Counted from the stretch's first letter, positions 50,725 through 60,371 are shown. The stretch is DNA of 64,000 nucleotides from Maribacter ulvicola (GCF_900155985.1 NZ_FTMA01000001.1:1488001-1552000), one strand, 5' to 3'. Notes: generated from the letters alone by a model not told the origin. Translations and numbers: made by a program.

Positions 50725-52983
50725 TTAAGCGAAATGGGCAGCCTTAATACGCATTTTCATTTCCTTTAATTCTTCTTGTTCTTCCGGGTATAGTTCAAAA
50801 TTTAATCGTGCTAGGTTTTCCATGAGGTTGTGCTGTAAGAAAAGATTTTCTTCGCTTTGCGATTTTGCCAAATCTTGCTGCTCCCTCAGTTGATTTTCAA
50901 TAGGATTGTCCCTACTTAAAAGCATGGAAACATATTTATTATACCCACTCATGTCTTCCAATGCTTTGGCGTTGTTTTTTAAAGTGTGCAACAGGTAATT
51001 GAAATCTTTCGGGAATTCGATAAACGCACGTTCCGGATAGCTTTTTAATACATTTAAAAGGGCTGCGTAGGCTTCTAGGTGTCGTTGTTCATCATTCAGT
51101 ATATTGGCGTATATATAATCCGTTTTAAACTCTCGCGCTTCTGGAACTTCTTTTCTTATGGTTTCGCAAATGGTGAGGCTCAGTGAATTTTTAAAGCCTT
51201 CTTGTGCACATGTTAACGCTAGTTTAAGATAGATAGCTTTATTAACTGATTTTGATGCCGCTACCATTAATGATTCTGCTGCTGCCGTATGGTTGTCTAA
51301 CATCCAATAGATTAAACCGTTGTTTCTGAAATCTTCAAAAGTTTCCGGTTGTTGATTTATGTTTGCTTCCGTTACATCTTGTAAATCTTCTGGTTTTTCA
51401 AGTAAAAAATCATAAAAACAAATCCATTGAAAAATAGGATAAAGTTCCTCTACCAGTTTCCCCTGTTCGTGATTATAAATGGCGTATTTGTAGCATTCCT
51501 CATATTCGCCTTGTTCAAAAATAGTTTCAACGGCAAGGTTGGTAGTGTTAAAATAGTCGTCGTCACCATCAACGTAGTAATTGATTTCTGCTTGCTGGTC
51601 TATGAAATACTGGGTATAGTTTCGTTTTCTTTTATTGATGACCATACGGTAGTGGTGCATCCACGGAGCGTAGGAGCGGGAGTGTAGTGGAAAATCTTGA
51701 AGCGCTTCGTTCAGTACTACCAATGCTTCATCATCTCGGTGGAATTTAAACAAAGCCCTTGCCTTGAAAAACAAGGATTTTAATGTGGGCGTATGTCTTA
51801 TGTGAAATTGCTTTACAGTATCTAAAACGCCCTGGTAACTTTCAATTCTGTTGTTCAGTTCAATTAAATACAGCAAATAATTATCCATGGTGAGTCCGTT
51901 TCTAAACGCCTCATGGTAGATAGCCCCAGCTTCTTGATTTTTATCTTCGCTCTTCAGGGTCATTGCCTTTAGGTTTAACAACAACGGATTTTTCTCGTTG
52001 AGTGCTAGGCCGCGTTTCAGACAAATTGCTATAGCATTTTTATTATTGGAATAAAAATAGGCAGCATTCCCCAACAATAAATAATGGTGCTGTGCCAGTT
52101 GCCAACCCGAATTTGTAAGTGCCTGCATATAGGCTTTATATTCGGAAAAGTTGGTAAAATCGGTTTGCGGGAATTCCGGTTGCTGCGGTGCTTTTAATAT
52201 TTGCGGTACCAATTCGTATATCATAAATGCCTTGGCATAATCTGCCAGAACATTACGGGTAAGGTCCGTTAATTCAACGGATTTCCATTCGCTGTTCCAT
52301 TGCTCAATAATTTCAACCGATCGGTTTTCCCAAATAGCAACCTGAATATACGTGAGGTGTTTACTTTTTTTATCTAAACGTGTGTCTAACTGAAGTCCTT
52401 TTAAAACATCAAGATTATGGGTTGCAGAGGCTAAATCCAGTAATTCATAACAGTCCGCTTCTTCGCTTGATGTTACTAAATCATCTAGTTGTGCCGATTC
52501 AATTTCCCAAAGTAAAAATCGGGCTTCGGTAGTGGCAGGGTAGCACTCCAACACATATTTTAACACGGCAATGGCTTCGGTATATCGCTTTTCTACTTGT
52601 AATTTTAAGGCGTAGTGTATATGCAAGGTTTCATTATACGGATATGCTTGCAACGCCTTTTCATAAACCGATTCCGGACACGTGTTGTGATAGCTGCAGA
52701 TGTATTCATAGTCAGAAGCCAATACTTGACCAACCTGCTCAAGCGCTTCTACATAGGAATGCATCACCTCTATATTCACCTGTTCAAAGGCACCCATATA
52801 CAACATGAAAAATCGGTAATACCGTGCATTATCCTTAGGATATTTATACCCCAGTACATCAAGATTATCTTGTATAGCCGTAATAATCGGATTTAATTCG
52901 GCATATTTTTTAGCTATTAAAAGCGCATGGGCTTCTTCTATATGTTGTAAAACTTCTTGTCTTGTTAAGCTCATATGTTCCAT
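50725..52983 (-). CDS. TPR-like repeat protein of unknown function
   Basis: A 752-residue soluble protein built of helical hairpins. TPR-like motifs are visible (LHIHYALKLQVEKRYTEAIA, ARALFKFHRDDEALVVLNEA, LKSYPERAFIEF). There is no signal peptide or enzymatic motif. Its start overlaps the end of the DUF1266 gene by 13 bp and the histidine kinase begins 25 bp after its stop, so it bridges the unknown genes and the two-component genes in one transcript. It could be a scaffold. Confidence 0.82.
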   Translation of the reverse strand: MEHMSLTRQEVLQHIEEAHALLIAKKYAELNPIITAIQDNLDVLGYKYPKDNARYYRFFMLYMGAFEQVNIEVMHSYVEALEQVGQVLASDYEYICSYHNTCPESVYEKALQAYPYNETLHIHYALKLQVEKRYTEAIAVLKYVLECYPATTEARFLLWEIESAQLDDLVTSSEEADCYELLDLASATHNLDVLKGLQLDTRLDKKSKHLTYIQVAIWENRSVEIIEQWNSEWKSVELTDLTRNVLADYAKAFMIYELVPQILKAPQQPEFPQTDFTNFSEYKAYMQALTNSGWQLAQHHYLLLGNAAYFYSNNKNAIAICLKRGLALNEKNPLLLNLKAMTLKSEDKNQEAGAIYHEAFRNGLTMDNYLLYLIELNNRIESYQGVLDTVKQFHIRHTPTLKSLFFKARALFKFHRDDEALVVLNEALQDFPLHSRSYAPWMHHYRMVINKRKRNYTQYFIDQQAEINYYVDGDDDYFNTTNLAVETIFEQGEYEECYKYAIYNHEQGKLVEELYPIFQWICFYDFLLEKPEDLQDVTEANINQQPETFEDFRNNGLIYWMLDNHTAAAESLMVAASKSVNKAIYLKLALTCAQEGFKNSLSLTICETIRKEVPEAREFKTDYIYANILNDEQRHLEAYAALLNVLKSYPERAFIEFPKDFNYLLHTLKNNAKALEDMSGYNKYVSMLLSRDNPIENQLREQQDLAKSQSEENLFLQHNLMENLARLNFELYPEEQEELKEMKMRIKAAHFA

Positions 52984-53630
52984 TCTTTAAAGCTATCGGC
53001 ATGGTGAATATTCAATCGTTGGTAGCATTCCCAAAGGGTTTCGGTACCTGGAAATTTACTGATGTCCGGTTCGGCGGCACCTCTCATAAATTCATTGCCA
53101 ATACACACATTACGGTGAAATTCGTCCCAACTCGAAAAAGTTTTTTTCAATCTTGTATTAACGTCTTCCAAGCGCATTGCTATTTCTTCGGATTTTATAT
53201 AACCTAAGGCACCGCCTATGCGCATTAGAAAAATGTAATAGGCAAATTCATAGCCGTACAGCTTTTCATTTTTGAGACTAAAACGGTACCTCCACACCAA
53301 TTTATAGGCGTTTTTCGTTGACGGATTTTGTAAGGCATTATACTTGGTTTCAAAAGTGTTTGTGGTTTCGCTACGTAGCTCCATTGCCAGTTTCTCAAAA
53401 GCATTGGAAGCCATTTCACCGGTTTCGTAGCGGTGTAAACTGTTACGAAGGTGTACGCCAGAATGTATGCCGTGCAACTTGGCAATACGCTCTACATTTT
53501 TCAATTGCAAGTGGTCTTCAATATCAAATCCGTACCAACTGTTTAAATCCGCTTTTTTATAATTGTTCATCAAAACCAAGGCAGATAGGTTGAGCCAGTC
53601 TTGGATTTTAGGTGTGATTTCTACTGTCAT
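52971..53630 (-). CDS. DUF1266 domain protein
   Basis: A 219-residue protein. The second half resembles DUF1266: YGYEFAYYIFLMRIGGALGY (about 125-144), IKSEEIAMRLEDVNTRLKKT, FSSWDEFHRNVCIGNEFMRG (about 165-184) and a Trp near the C-terminus (ETLWECYQRL). DUF1266 proteins often lie near polymorphic toxin or SUKH genes but have no known function. The gene starts 3 bp after the 824-residue protein's stop and overlaps the TPR gene, so translation is probably coupled. Confidence 0.72.
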   Translation of the reverse strand: MTVEITPKIQDWLNLSALVLMNNYKKADLNSWYGFDIEDHLQLKNVERIAKLHGIHSGVHLRNSLHRYETGEMASNAFEKLAMELRSETTNTFETKYNALQNPSTKNAYKLVWRYRFSLKNEKLYGYEFAYYIFLMRIGGALGYIKSEEIAMRLEDVNTRLKKTFSSWDEFHRNVCIGNEFMRGAAEPDISKFPGTETLWECYQRLNIHHADSFKEWNI

Positions 53631-53633
53631 TCT

Positions 53634-56108
53634 TTATGCTTTTAAGTCGTTAACCACCTGCAATAAAGCAGTTGTTAAGTTTTCTGGATAGGCTCCAGAA
53701 TTTGCCATCGCCTTTAATCCCATTTCGTATGAACTTGCCATTTTGCTGCCTTTTGCCAATTTCACGAATAGACTTCGGCACAAGTTGCCGTAAGTTTCTA
53801 AAGGGGTTTCAGGTGCTAAATCTTTATCGAGCAAGGTCATGTAAAGAGCTTGTATAAACTTTGCTTCAGTGGCAGATGTTTCCGCTAACCAAGTTTTAAA
53901 TTCGGATATGTTGGTGTCTAAAACTTCAAGTAGTTTACTATCGCATGCTCCTTCGGTTTTATAATTTTCTAGGTTGTGTAAGACCGCATCGGCATACTTA
54001 GGATCGAACGCCACTGCTGAAAAATCAAATTCCGATGTCTGTAGCTGTTCAATAAGTACCGCTTTCTCAGATTTTGGTTCTACTTCTTTATGGTGGTCAT
54101 GGAATTTATGAACTGCATCTTGTAATGTTTTACGATGCGCAAAGTGTGCTTTACTATAGATGTACATATTGTTTGCTGTTTCTTTTGCAAGGTTGTATTC
54201 CATTAATTCTATTAGGAAGTCCTCTAGGTAGTTTTCAATATCCGTTTGGATGGATTGAAATAATGTGTTGGAATCAGCTTTCTGCTTGCTCTTTTTATGA
54301 AAATCAAAAAGATGCAATAAAGCCTTGTTCACAAAAGATGTGACATTTTCATCCAGTTCATTAAGGTAAGCGGCACTGCGTCTACCTTGTGTGTTCAGCA
54401 TATGCGGTACCCAAACCGATTCGCTGCCCAAGCTATAGTAGTAGTCGCTTAAGAAATTATACCAGCTTTGCAGGAGACCCAAAAACAAAGGGCGGCTTTC
54501 GTTAACATACTGTAATTGCGCATAATCATTACACAAGGTCAATACACTGTTGTCAATATTTTTTAATGCCCAAATTTTATTGACACGAGTAAAATTATTG
54601 GTTTCTGCGAATAGTTCCGCTAAAGTTTTAACGAGTAGGGGAAGGCTATCTTTTCTGATTTCTTGGGTTGCTTGTTTGGCGGAATATGCCATTTTTTCTA
54701 GATAAGCGAATATAACCTCTTGATTTTCAGAATTGAAAAGCGTTGGTAAAGATTCTCGTGCATCGTAAAAAGTTAGAATCAAAAACTGATTTAGAGGGTC
54801 AGATATGTTTGATGACTCAAGATCTGAAATCCATTTAGTCCGGTTATTACTGATTTGAAATATTTCTGTTATAAGATATTCACCTGTTAGCTGAACGTCT
54901 TCATTTCCTATCCGAACCACCGGAAGTTTTCCGTCTGAATTCATTTTTAGAAATCTTGAAAATAAGCCGTTGTATAGTTCAATCTGGTCTGGAATTCCTG
55001 TTCTGTGATTACATTTCTCAAACCAAAACGCAATAAATTCTACGGGAAGAACTGCAGCACTTTCTTCCTCTAGAATATGCTTACCAAACTTTTGAAAGGC
55101 TTCCGTATAAGAATTACTACCTCTATCGGCTTTTAACCAATCTAAAAATCTGTGGTAGCATTGGTCAATCTGTATTTGCGGAATGTTTTTGTCTCTATGG
55201 TTGAAAAGAAGCACATCGCCGGCATCCCATTCTTTCTTGCCTAATGCGGTGATTAAAGGAAATATTCCTTCTACGGTCTGTAGGTTTAAAAAGGCAAAAC
55301 CTTCTTCTTCCATAAAGATAAACCGTTCGCTCAACGCCTTGTGAGCTGCATATACAAGTTCAATATTGCCATTGTAAAAAGTAGCCAGTTCTTCACTGAG
55401 CCAAGGTAGCATTACATGATAAGCTCCGGGTAAGCGTACGCGCCCAACGGGTAGTACTTTATGAATGGCGGTTATCAATTGATGCCAATCTCCTTCAAAG
55501 AAATGCTGAACAAAATCGTTATTTATCTTAAAGGGATATGTTGAAAATTTCCCCTCTGAATTTTGAACGGAATAGGTGCCATTGAGAATCTCATGAGTAA
55601 TACAGTTCTGAATGATAAAATCTGTACCCACATAATCTTGAATATCAAAAACACGCTGAATCAAAAAGCTGGTTATGATAAATGAAGCGGAAGATTCGCT
55701 ATGTACCAATGCGTCTAAAACATTAAAAACTTGGGTTCTCTCTTTCTCAGAAATTGCTTCACCTTGCAGGTAACTAAGACTGAAGTATAGAAATTGAGTC
55801 AGTTTTTCACAGCTTTTTTTATCGGGATAAAATCCGTTTTCTAAAAGTGGTAACCATGAGATTACGAATGCTACTCCTTCTTTTTCATCAGCGTAAACTG
55901 CTGGATGGTAAAAGATTTGTTGCGCCAGTTCTTCGGTGAAAACAGCTTCATTGTTTTCATGGTCAATGCTGTTTTTTACATCTTTAAATACTTCGGTATT
56001 TTGGCATTCTTGTAATTCTAAAATCTGTAACAAAGCCTTAGCTGTAGGAGCTTCTAGCTGCTTGGTTTCTAATTTAGGAATTATTGTGTTTTTGAAAATT
56101 TCGGACAT
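53634..56108 (-). CDS. 824-residue protein of unknown function
   Basis: A large, soluble, mostly helical protein with no signal peptide, no transmembrane helix and no motif I can name. Features worth noting are LYNGLFSRFLKMNSDGKLPV in the middle, a Tyr-rich stretch (LQSWYNFLSDYYYSLGSESV) near residue 545, and a His/Lys-rich helix (HKFHDHHKEVEPKSEKAV) near residue 690. It lies between a SUKH protein and a DUF1266 protein on the same strand, 68 bp behind the former and 3 bp ahead of the latter. The length and helical make-up would suit a scaffold or HEAT-like solenoid. Confidence 0.78.
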   Translation of the reverse strand: MSEIFKNTIIPKLETKQLEAPTAKALLQILELQECQNTEVFKDVKNSIDHENNEAVFTEELAQQIFYHPAVYADEKEGVAFVISWLPLLENGFYPDKKSCEKLTQFLYFSLSYLQGEAISEKERTQVFNVLDALVHSESSASFIITSFLIQRVFDIQDYVGTDFIIQNCITHEILNGTYSVQNSEGKFSTYPFKINNDFVQHFFEGDWHQLITAIHKVLPVGRVRLPGAYHVMLPWLSEELATFYNGNIELVYAAHKALSERFIFMEEEGFAFLNLQTVEGIFPLITALGKKEWDAGDVLLFNHRDKNIPQIQIDQCYHRFLDWLKADRGSNSYTEAFQKFGKHILEEESAAVLPVEFIAFWFEKCNHRTGIPDQIELYNGLFSRFLKMNSDGKLPVVRIGNEDVQLTGEYLITEIFQISNNRTKWISDLESSNISDPLNQFLILTFYDARESLPTLFNSENQEVIFAYLEKMAYSAKQATQEIRKDSLPLLVKTLAELFAETNNFTRVNKIWALKNIDNSVLTLCNDYAQLQYVNESRPLFLGLLQSWYNFLSDYYYSLGSESVWVPHMLNTQGRRSAAYLNELDENVTSFVNKALLHLFDFHKKSKQKADSNTLFQSIQTDIENYLEDFLIELMEYNLAKETANNMYIYSKAHFAHRKTLQDAVHKFHDHHKEVEPKSEKAVLIEQLQTSEFDFSAVAFDPKYADAVLHNLENYKTEGACDSKLLEVLDTNISEFKTWLAETSATEAKFIQALYMTLLDKDLAPETPLETYGNLCRSLFVKLAKGSKMASSYEMGLKAMANSGAYPENLTTALLQVVNDLKA

Positions 56109-56176
56109 GTACTTTAATGTTCTGATAATTTGTAAATTGATTTAGGCTGCAGTTTGATGTTCTGTTCATGTACGAA

Positions 56177-57238
56177 TTATTCACTTCTGAACCATTCATA
56201 ATCTTCAATATCACCTTCATCATCCATCAACTGTTCTAAAAATAGTTCTAGACTATCAGCTTGTATGTAGCCAATTTCTTGGTCAGCCCCAAAGCGGATG
56301 ATTTGTCCTGCGGTACCCTTGGTATTTGGAGCAAAATCGAATGCCAAAAAATTACCGTTCTGCATATCGAAAAACGGAATCCAATACGGCGTAGTGTACA
56401 TCAATAGCGTTTTGCCTTCGTTGGTACTGTAGGTATCGAGCAATTCCTTTTGCGTCCAATCGTTATATACCCATTGCCAATCTTTCCATTCTTGAAAAAT
56501 TTTCTCGGCACCCATAATCGCTGAGTTCTGAACGCCGTTATGTAAGGTTAAAAATTCTTTTATGATAGTAGGGAATGGATATCCGGCTGCTGCCTCAAAC
56601 TCCGCATAAATAGCATCATTGTTTTTTGGCGGAATAATGGTGAGTTCTTTCGAGTGTATCAATTGTACAAATTGTTGCACTACCTTTTCAAAATTACTTT
56701 TAGCCTCTAACTGAATGAACGGAGCAATGAAATCTGCTTTTTCTTTTGCCAGTTTTTCAGCGATGAATGCATTGGGGATATGATCAGAAATAAATGCACC
56801 GGTGTTTTTGAAAACCTGGTCGTTTTTAAAGTTGGAGATAGGCTGACTGCTAAAAGAATTGGCTCCAAAAAAATATACTTTTGAGGTGATGGTTTCTTTT
56901 CTATTCGTTCTTTCATCAACAACCGTGAACCATTCTTTGAATAGCGATGTGTTTTCTATTTCAGCCGTAAAAACTTCTTTGCCTTCCAAAAAAGCAATGC
57001 CGTAGAATTTAGAACTGGATATGTCTTCGGGAGTTAGAAAAAGTAGCTTTATTACTTCCTTGTCAGAAGCTTCTTTAAATGCATCTAACAACGCATCGCA
57101 AAACGTAAAACTATTGTCAATATCTTCTGGGTCTTCTAACGGTGGTAGGGTGTTGACTGGTATCACATTAAAATGAAAATCATCCCATTTCATCTGTTCC
57201 ACATTATCTGAAAACGCAATTCTATTTCTCATCCTCAC
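56177..57238 (-). CDS. SUKH (SMI1/KNR4) domain protein
   Basis: A 353-residue protein. The C-terminal part (about 195-345) is a SUKH domain: AEFEAAAGYPFPTIIKEFLT, LHNGVQ, WIPFFDMQNGNFLAFDF and ELFLEQLMDD. SUKH proteins include toxin-immunity proteins and scaffolds. The first 190 residues are alpha/beta and not recognised. No toxin gene lies next to it, so a plain immunity role is doubtful. It has its own regulon promoter and heads the 824-aa/DUF1266/TPR/kinase run. ATG 57232 is a possible alternative start. Confidence 0.8.
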   Translation of the reverse strand: MRMRNRIAFSDNVEQMKWDDFHFNVIPVNTLPPLEDPEDIDNSFTFCDALLDAFKEASDKEVIKLLFLTPEDISSSKFYGIAFLEGKEVFTAEIENTSLFKEWFTVVDERTNRKETITSKVYFFGANSFSSQPISNFKNDQVFKNTGAFISDHIPNAFIAEKLAKEKADFIAPFIQLEAKSNFEKVVQQFVQLIHSKELTIIPPKNNDAIYAEFEAAAGYPFPTIIKEFLTLHNGVQNSAIMGAEKIFQEWKDWQWVYNDWTQKELLDTYSTNEGKTLLMYTTPYWIPFFDMQNGNFLAFDFAPNTKGTAGQIIRFGADQEIGYIQADSLELFLEQLMDDEGDIEDYEWFRSE

Positions 57239-57254
57239 TTATTTATTGATGCTG

Positions 57255-57300
57255 CTAAGGTACCTGAGAATAATGGAGAGGTTATCCCCGAAAAGGGTGA
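57255..57300 (-). promoter_or_regulatory. island regulon promoter (SUKH gene)
   Basis: Minus strand: TCACCCTT and TTCGGGGA (57300-57285), 22 bp, TACCTTAG (57262-57255). The flanks AAAA before TCAC and TA after the second half also match the promoter at 59708. Confidence 0.7.
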
Positions 57301-57346
57301 TTTTAAATTTTAGAACAGGAATTTAAGTGATGTCGTAGTTGAAATT

Positions 57347-58480
57347 TTATATAGTTAATTGCGTAATAAACTTGCGCATAGGTCCGTAACTACCGTGCAC
57401 CGATGAAAAATTGGGAGTTAACTTTTGAATTAAATTAGCAGGTGAAAAATCTGGCAGTTGATCTAAGCAGGTAATCATCAAATTCTTTTCTATGAGTAGA
57501 TTTTGATGGTGAATAGCATCACATTGTAACGCATAATTCAGTAATTCTGCATCTAAAGCCTTGGTTCTAAATTCACCTTGAAATTCGTTGGTTTCATTCG
57601 CCTCGTTATCGTTGTTTTTAAGCGTAACCGATTGAGTTTCGGACATGGGTCCGTTGCCGTGCCGGGTTTGATAACATCGGGTTACATAGAAAATACGCAC
57701 ACCCACATTATTATCAAAATGGTCTGTAATTAGCTGAATGGCATTTTTAGAGGTCGTGTAGCTCCAGGTGGTATGCGGGTGAAAACCATGTTGTGTATCT
57801 AAAAGAATACCTTGGCTACCCTCAAAAATAAAATGTTCAAATTTTGTAACTATTTTTTGAAAAGGTGCTAATTGATAGTATGGTTTAATAGCTGAACACG
57901 TTTTTATAAAATAGTCTTCGTCATAAGCGTTGAGTTCGTTGAAATAATAATCTTGAACGCTTTTGGGTTGGTGTGACAGCTTGGTTTCGTAGTACGATCG
58001 TATACTTTTTAATCGCTGCTTTATGACCCAACTGAACTGTAAATCGGTAGCATAGAAGTAAACTTCTTCTTTGTTTCTAGCGATCGTAGTGCCAAAACCC
58101 AGACCACAAGAACCGTGATTTTGCTGTTTTTCCAATGCCCTGTTATAGGCAATGTCATACATGGTGGTTATCATTGCCAATGGATGAAAAAACAATTGCG
58201 GCTTGTAGTCTTTTAGAAAGTTACCTTCTTGTAAAATGGCAGGTGGAAATACCGTAGTATGTTCCGTGTAAAAGGTAGGAACGCCTACAAGGGTACCCGA
58301 ACCAAAATTACTAAAGGTATGTGTAAGCGCATCTGTAGTAACGGTGTGCCCAATTTGGTGACCGCCAGAAAACCGCACAATGATACTTTTTTCAGGCTGT
58401 TGCGATGCTAGAAAATCGGTCGTTAGTCCTTTTCCCGCATCGCCAAAACCTAAATCTATAACTATACTACATTGCTGCAT
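57347..58480 (-). CDS. divergent adenylosuccinate synthetase paralogue
   Basis: A 377-residue protein related to PurA (about 430 residues). Kept features: P-loop GFGDAGKG with Asp14, SGGHQIGHT with His45 (equivalent to catalytic His41), FEGSQGILLD (219-228) and TRHGNGP (272-278). Changed features: the aspartate/IMP loop TTGRRRR-G-W of PurA is reduced to EFQGEFRTKALD, and the guanine-specifying TKLD has become TCLD (337-340). It should therefore still bind and turn over a nucleotide but probably on another substrate. Unlike phage PurZ it keeps the catalytic Asp. It abuts the VWA gene with no spacer, so it is unlikely to be the housekeeping enzyme. Confidence 0.85.
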   Translation of the reverse strand: MQQCSIVIDLGFGDAGKGLTTDFLASQQPEKSIIVRFSGGHQIGHTVTTDALTHTFSNFGSGTLVGVPTFYTEHTTVFPPAILQEGNFLKDYKPQLFFHPLAMITTMYDIAYNRALEKQQNHGSCGLGFGTTIARNKEEVYFYATDLQFSWVIKQRLKSIRSYYETKLSHQPKSVQDYYFNELNAYDEDYFIKTCSAIKPYYQLAPFQKIVTKFEHFIFEGSQGILLDTQHGFHPHTTWSYTTSKNAIQLITDHFDNNVGVRIFYVTRCYQTRHGNGPMSETQSVTLKNNDNEANETNEFQGEFRTKALDAELLNYALQCDAIHHQNLLIEKNLMITCLDQLPDFSPANLIQKLTPNFSSVHGSYGPMRKFITQLTI

Positions 58481-59338
58481 TTATAACATATCTTCTACTT
58501 CGGTATCGGCAATGCCGGAAGTATTGTTAGCCGTAGTTGGTTTATGATGTTGAATCACTATTTCCGCTATACGTTTGGCTACTTTTTTATAGTCGGGCAT
58601 CACAATAAAATGCTCACCAAGCAATTCTTTCCAGTTACCTTTTCTACTTGGAGATTTGGACCATTCACTATGCTCTAGATGCATATGAAAAACATTATAT
58701 TTTTCTTGAGCTTCATTGATTATTGCCTCTGTGGTAATGGTCTCGGCTTCCTCTGCGGCTGTGTATTTTTTTATGATTTCTGCGGGAATTGTAGGGAAAA
58801 CCGGTTCATCGCCAATGGTAAATAAAAAGCCTTTCTGCTTTCTTTTTTCCCAACAATCTATAGAAGTATGGCGTGCCGCAAATAAATGCGCCAAGTTATA
58901 ACCTTCTTGATTGTTGCCGCCACCGCCGCCTTCTAGGTATACACGGGTTAACCAACGGTCTAGCAATTCTGCAGAAGATTCAAACTGCCCTACTTGCAAC
59001 GGTGCATGGTCATAAACGAAATCTCCTATACCAAGAAAAAGCACTTGTGGATGTTCTATACCGGCTTCCATTAAAGAACCGATTAAATCTGGTAAAGCCT
59101 CTTTTACAATGTGTTCTGGTACAAAGCCCATACTGCCCGTTACATCAAGACCTACAATGATGGAAACGGTTTCTGGATGTTCTTTTGAATCTCTAGACTC
59201 CCTAACGATTACCTTGGTTGGGTCCATTTCCGGGTCTATTTGTGAAGCCGTAAATATCTCCTCTCGTGATTTGTTGCTGTAATCTTTTGATGTTCTAAGT
59301 TTTGAATACGCTTCGTGACTAAATCTTCCTCCTCCCAT
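58481..59338 (-). CDS. VWA domain protein
   Basis: A 285-residue protein with a von Willebrand A domain and intact MIDAS: Asp65-x-Thr67-x-Ser69 in GLDVTGSMG, a Gly/Asn-rich loop (YLEGGGGGNNQEGYN, about 135-149) and FTIGDEPVFP (about 168-177). The N-terminal MGGGRFSHEAYSKLRTSKDY is a conserved-looking head. VWA proteins usually act with a MoxR ATPase or a large partner protein. Here it is fused transcriptionally to a PurA paralogue (0 bp) and a coiled-coil protein (2 bp), and a DUF4132 gene lies in the same regulon; no MoxR gene is seen. Confidence 0.88.
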   Translation of the reverse strand: MGGGRFSHEAYSKLRTSKDYSNKSREEIFTASQIDPEMDPTKVIVRESRDSKEHPETVSIIVGLDVTGSMGFVPEHIVKEALPDLIGSLMEAGIEHPQVLFLGIGDFVYDHAPLQVGQFESSAELLDRWLTRVYLEGGGGGNNQEGYNLAHLFAARHTSIDCWEKRKQKGFLFTIGDEPVFPTIPAEIIKKYTAAEEAETITTEAIINEAQEKYNVFHMHLEHSEWSKSPSRKGNWKELLGEHFIVMPDYKKVAKRIAEIVIQHHKPTTANNTSGIADTEVEDML

Positions 59339-59340
59339 AA

Positions 59341-59691
59341 TTACAGTTCATTTATTTGTCCGCCGAACAAATACGCATAGCGCTTCTTTGCCAGTTCTAA
59401 TTTAATTTCCAGATTTCTAATTTTTATCGACATCTCTAAATCTTTGGCAACATAGTCCTTTGCGTCAAAATCTGAAGCCAATACCAAACTGTTTGCATCT
59501 GTGGGGCTCATATCTAACATATTTTCCTGCTCGCGTTTTAATCGTTTTAAAGACAGCGCCAAGTCTTCGGTTTCGCGCTTGTACATTAACTGTGCATCTT
59601 CGGCAATGGCACTGGCACGGTCGTCTCTAATTTTTTCGTTGTTACGCTTTAACGATTCTAAAAAAGCGGCATTCGTAATTTTGTCTTCCAT
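59341..59691 (-). CDS. small coiled-coil protein heading the VWA operon
   Basis: A 116-residue charged protein, mostly one or two long helices (AFLESLKRNNEKIRDDRASA, LALSLKRLKREQENMLD, MSIKIRNLEIKLELAKKRYA). No domain is recognised. It is the first gene after the regulon promoter at 59708 and is separated from the VWA gene by 2 bp, so it is likely a structural partner of VWA or of the PurA paralogue. Confidence 0.75.
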   Translation of the reverse strand: MEDKITNAAFLESLKRNNEKIRDDRASAIAEDAQLMYKRETEDLALSLKRLKREQENMLDMSPTDANSLVLASDFDAKDYVAKDLEMSIKIRNLEIKLELAKKRYAYLFGGQINEL

Positions 59692-59707
59692 GAAAATTTC
59701 TTTGGGA

Positions 59708-59753
59708 CAAAGCTATGTTGAACACTGATTTTCTATATCCCTGAAAAGGGTGA
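59708..59753 (-). promoter_or_regulatory. island regulon promoter (VWA/PurA-like operon)
   Basis: Minus strand: TCACCCTT and TTCAGGGA (59753-59738), 22 bp, TAGCTTTG (59715-59708), a perfect TAnnTTTG. The start codon is 17 bp downstream. Confidence 0.8.
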
Positions 59754-59820
59754 TTTTAAGTTTTGGCGCAGCAAATTTATTTTGGTTGCTAGCTGTTGTA
59801 GAAAAGAGTTAATTACAATA

Positions 59821-59866
59821 TCACGGAAAACGGTTAGTAAAACTTTAAGCCTTACACGCATCTTTG
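59821..59866 (+). promoter_or_regulatory. island regulon promoter (SUKH-like gene at 59908)
   Basis: TCACGGAA and AACGGTTA (59821-59836), 22 bp, CATCTTTG (59859-59866). It is divergent from the VWA operon promoter, 68 bp away. Confidence 0.75.
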
Positions 59867-59907
59867 TAGTTTACTTTTACATCCTATCAAAACAATTAAG
59901 CATTATT

Positions 59908-60351
59908 ATGAAATTGGAAATGAGCGCAACTTTTCAGCAAGAATTACCAATTAAATACCTTAAATTTTTAGAGGAGAATTCTAACGGTGTACGATTAAAA
60001 AATAACAGTCGTTGGGATAAACGTATATGGCATCTAATGGGTAAGGAAGCTCTTTTGAAAAAAAGGAAAATGAGTGGCGTTGGTGAAGCTGCCAATTATG
60101 AATGTTTAAAATTATACACCACGGTTCAACAAGAAGTAGGGATGGAGTTCACTGCGCCCTCTACTCATTTTCGCTCTGTAAAGTTAGAGCGTGTAGCCAA
60201 AGGTTTTGTAATTGGTCATGAAAATGGCGATTACCTATATTTAGACCCGGAATGTAAGTTTACGGTTTGGGCATATTACCATGATGGGGGCGAGGTGGCC
60301 TTAATTTCAAAATCCTTTACCCAACTTTTAAGAACGCAGAAACCTTTATAA
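59908..60351 (+). CDS. SUKH-like small protein
   Basis: A 147-residue protein. ATG 59908 is the start that fits the promoter; the frame upstream would run through the promoter itself. ELPIKYLKFLEENSNG near the N-terminus and GFVIGHENGDYLYLDPECKF, then VWAYYHDGGEVALISKSFTQ near the C-terminus resemble the SMI1/KNR4 fold. It is followed after 20 bp by the DUF6892-like gene and is probably co-transcribed with it. A role as immunity or adaptor protein is possible; no cognate toxin is seen. Confidence 0.72.
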   Translation: MKLEMSATFQQELPIKYLKFLEENSNGVRLKNNSRWDKRIWHLMGKEALLKKRKMSGVGEAANYECLKLYTTVQQEVGMEFTAPSTHFRSVKLERVAKGFVIGHENGDYLYLDPECKFTVWAYYHDGGEVALISKSFTQLLRTQKPL

Positions 60352-60371
60352 TATAATAATTACAAATACTT

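Noticed and set aside
56177-60351. SUKH proteins as immunity partners of a polymorphic toxin
   Set aside because: No secreted toxin, nuclease or deaminase domain, and no type VI or RHS gene is present in the window.
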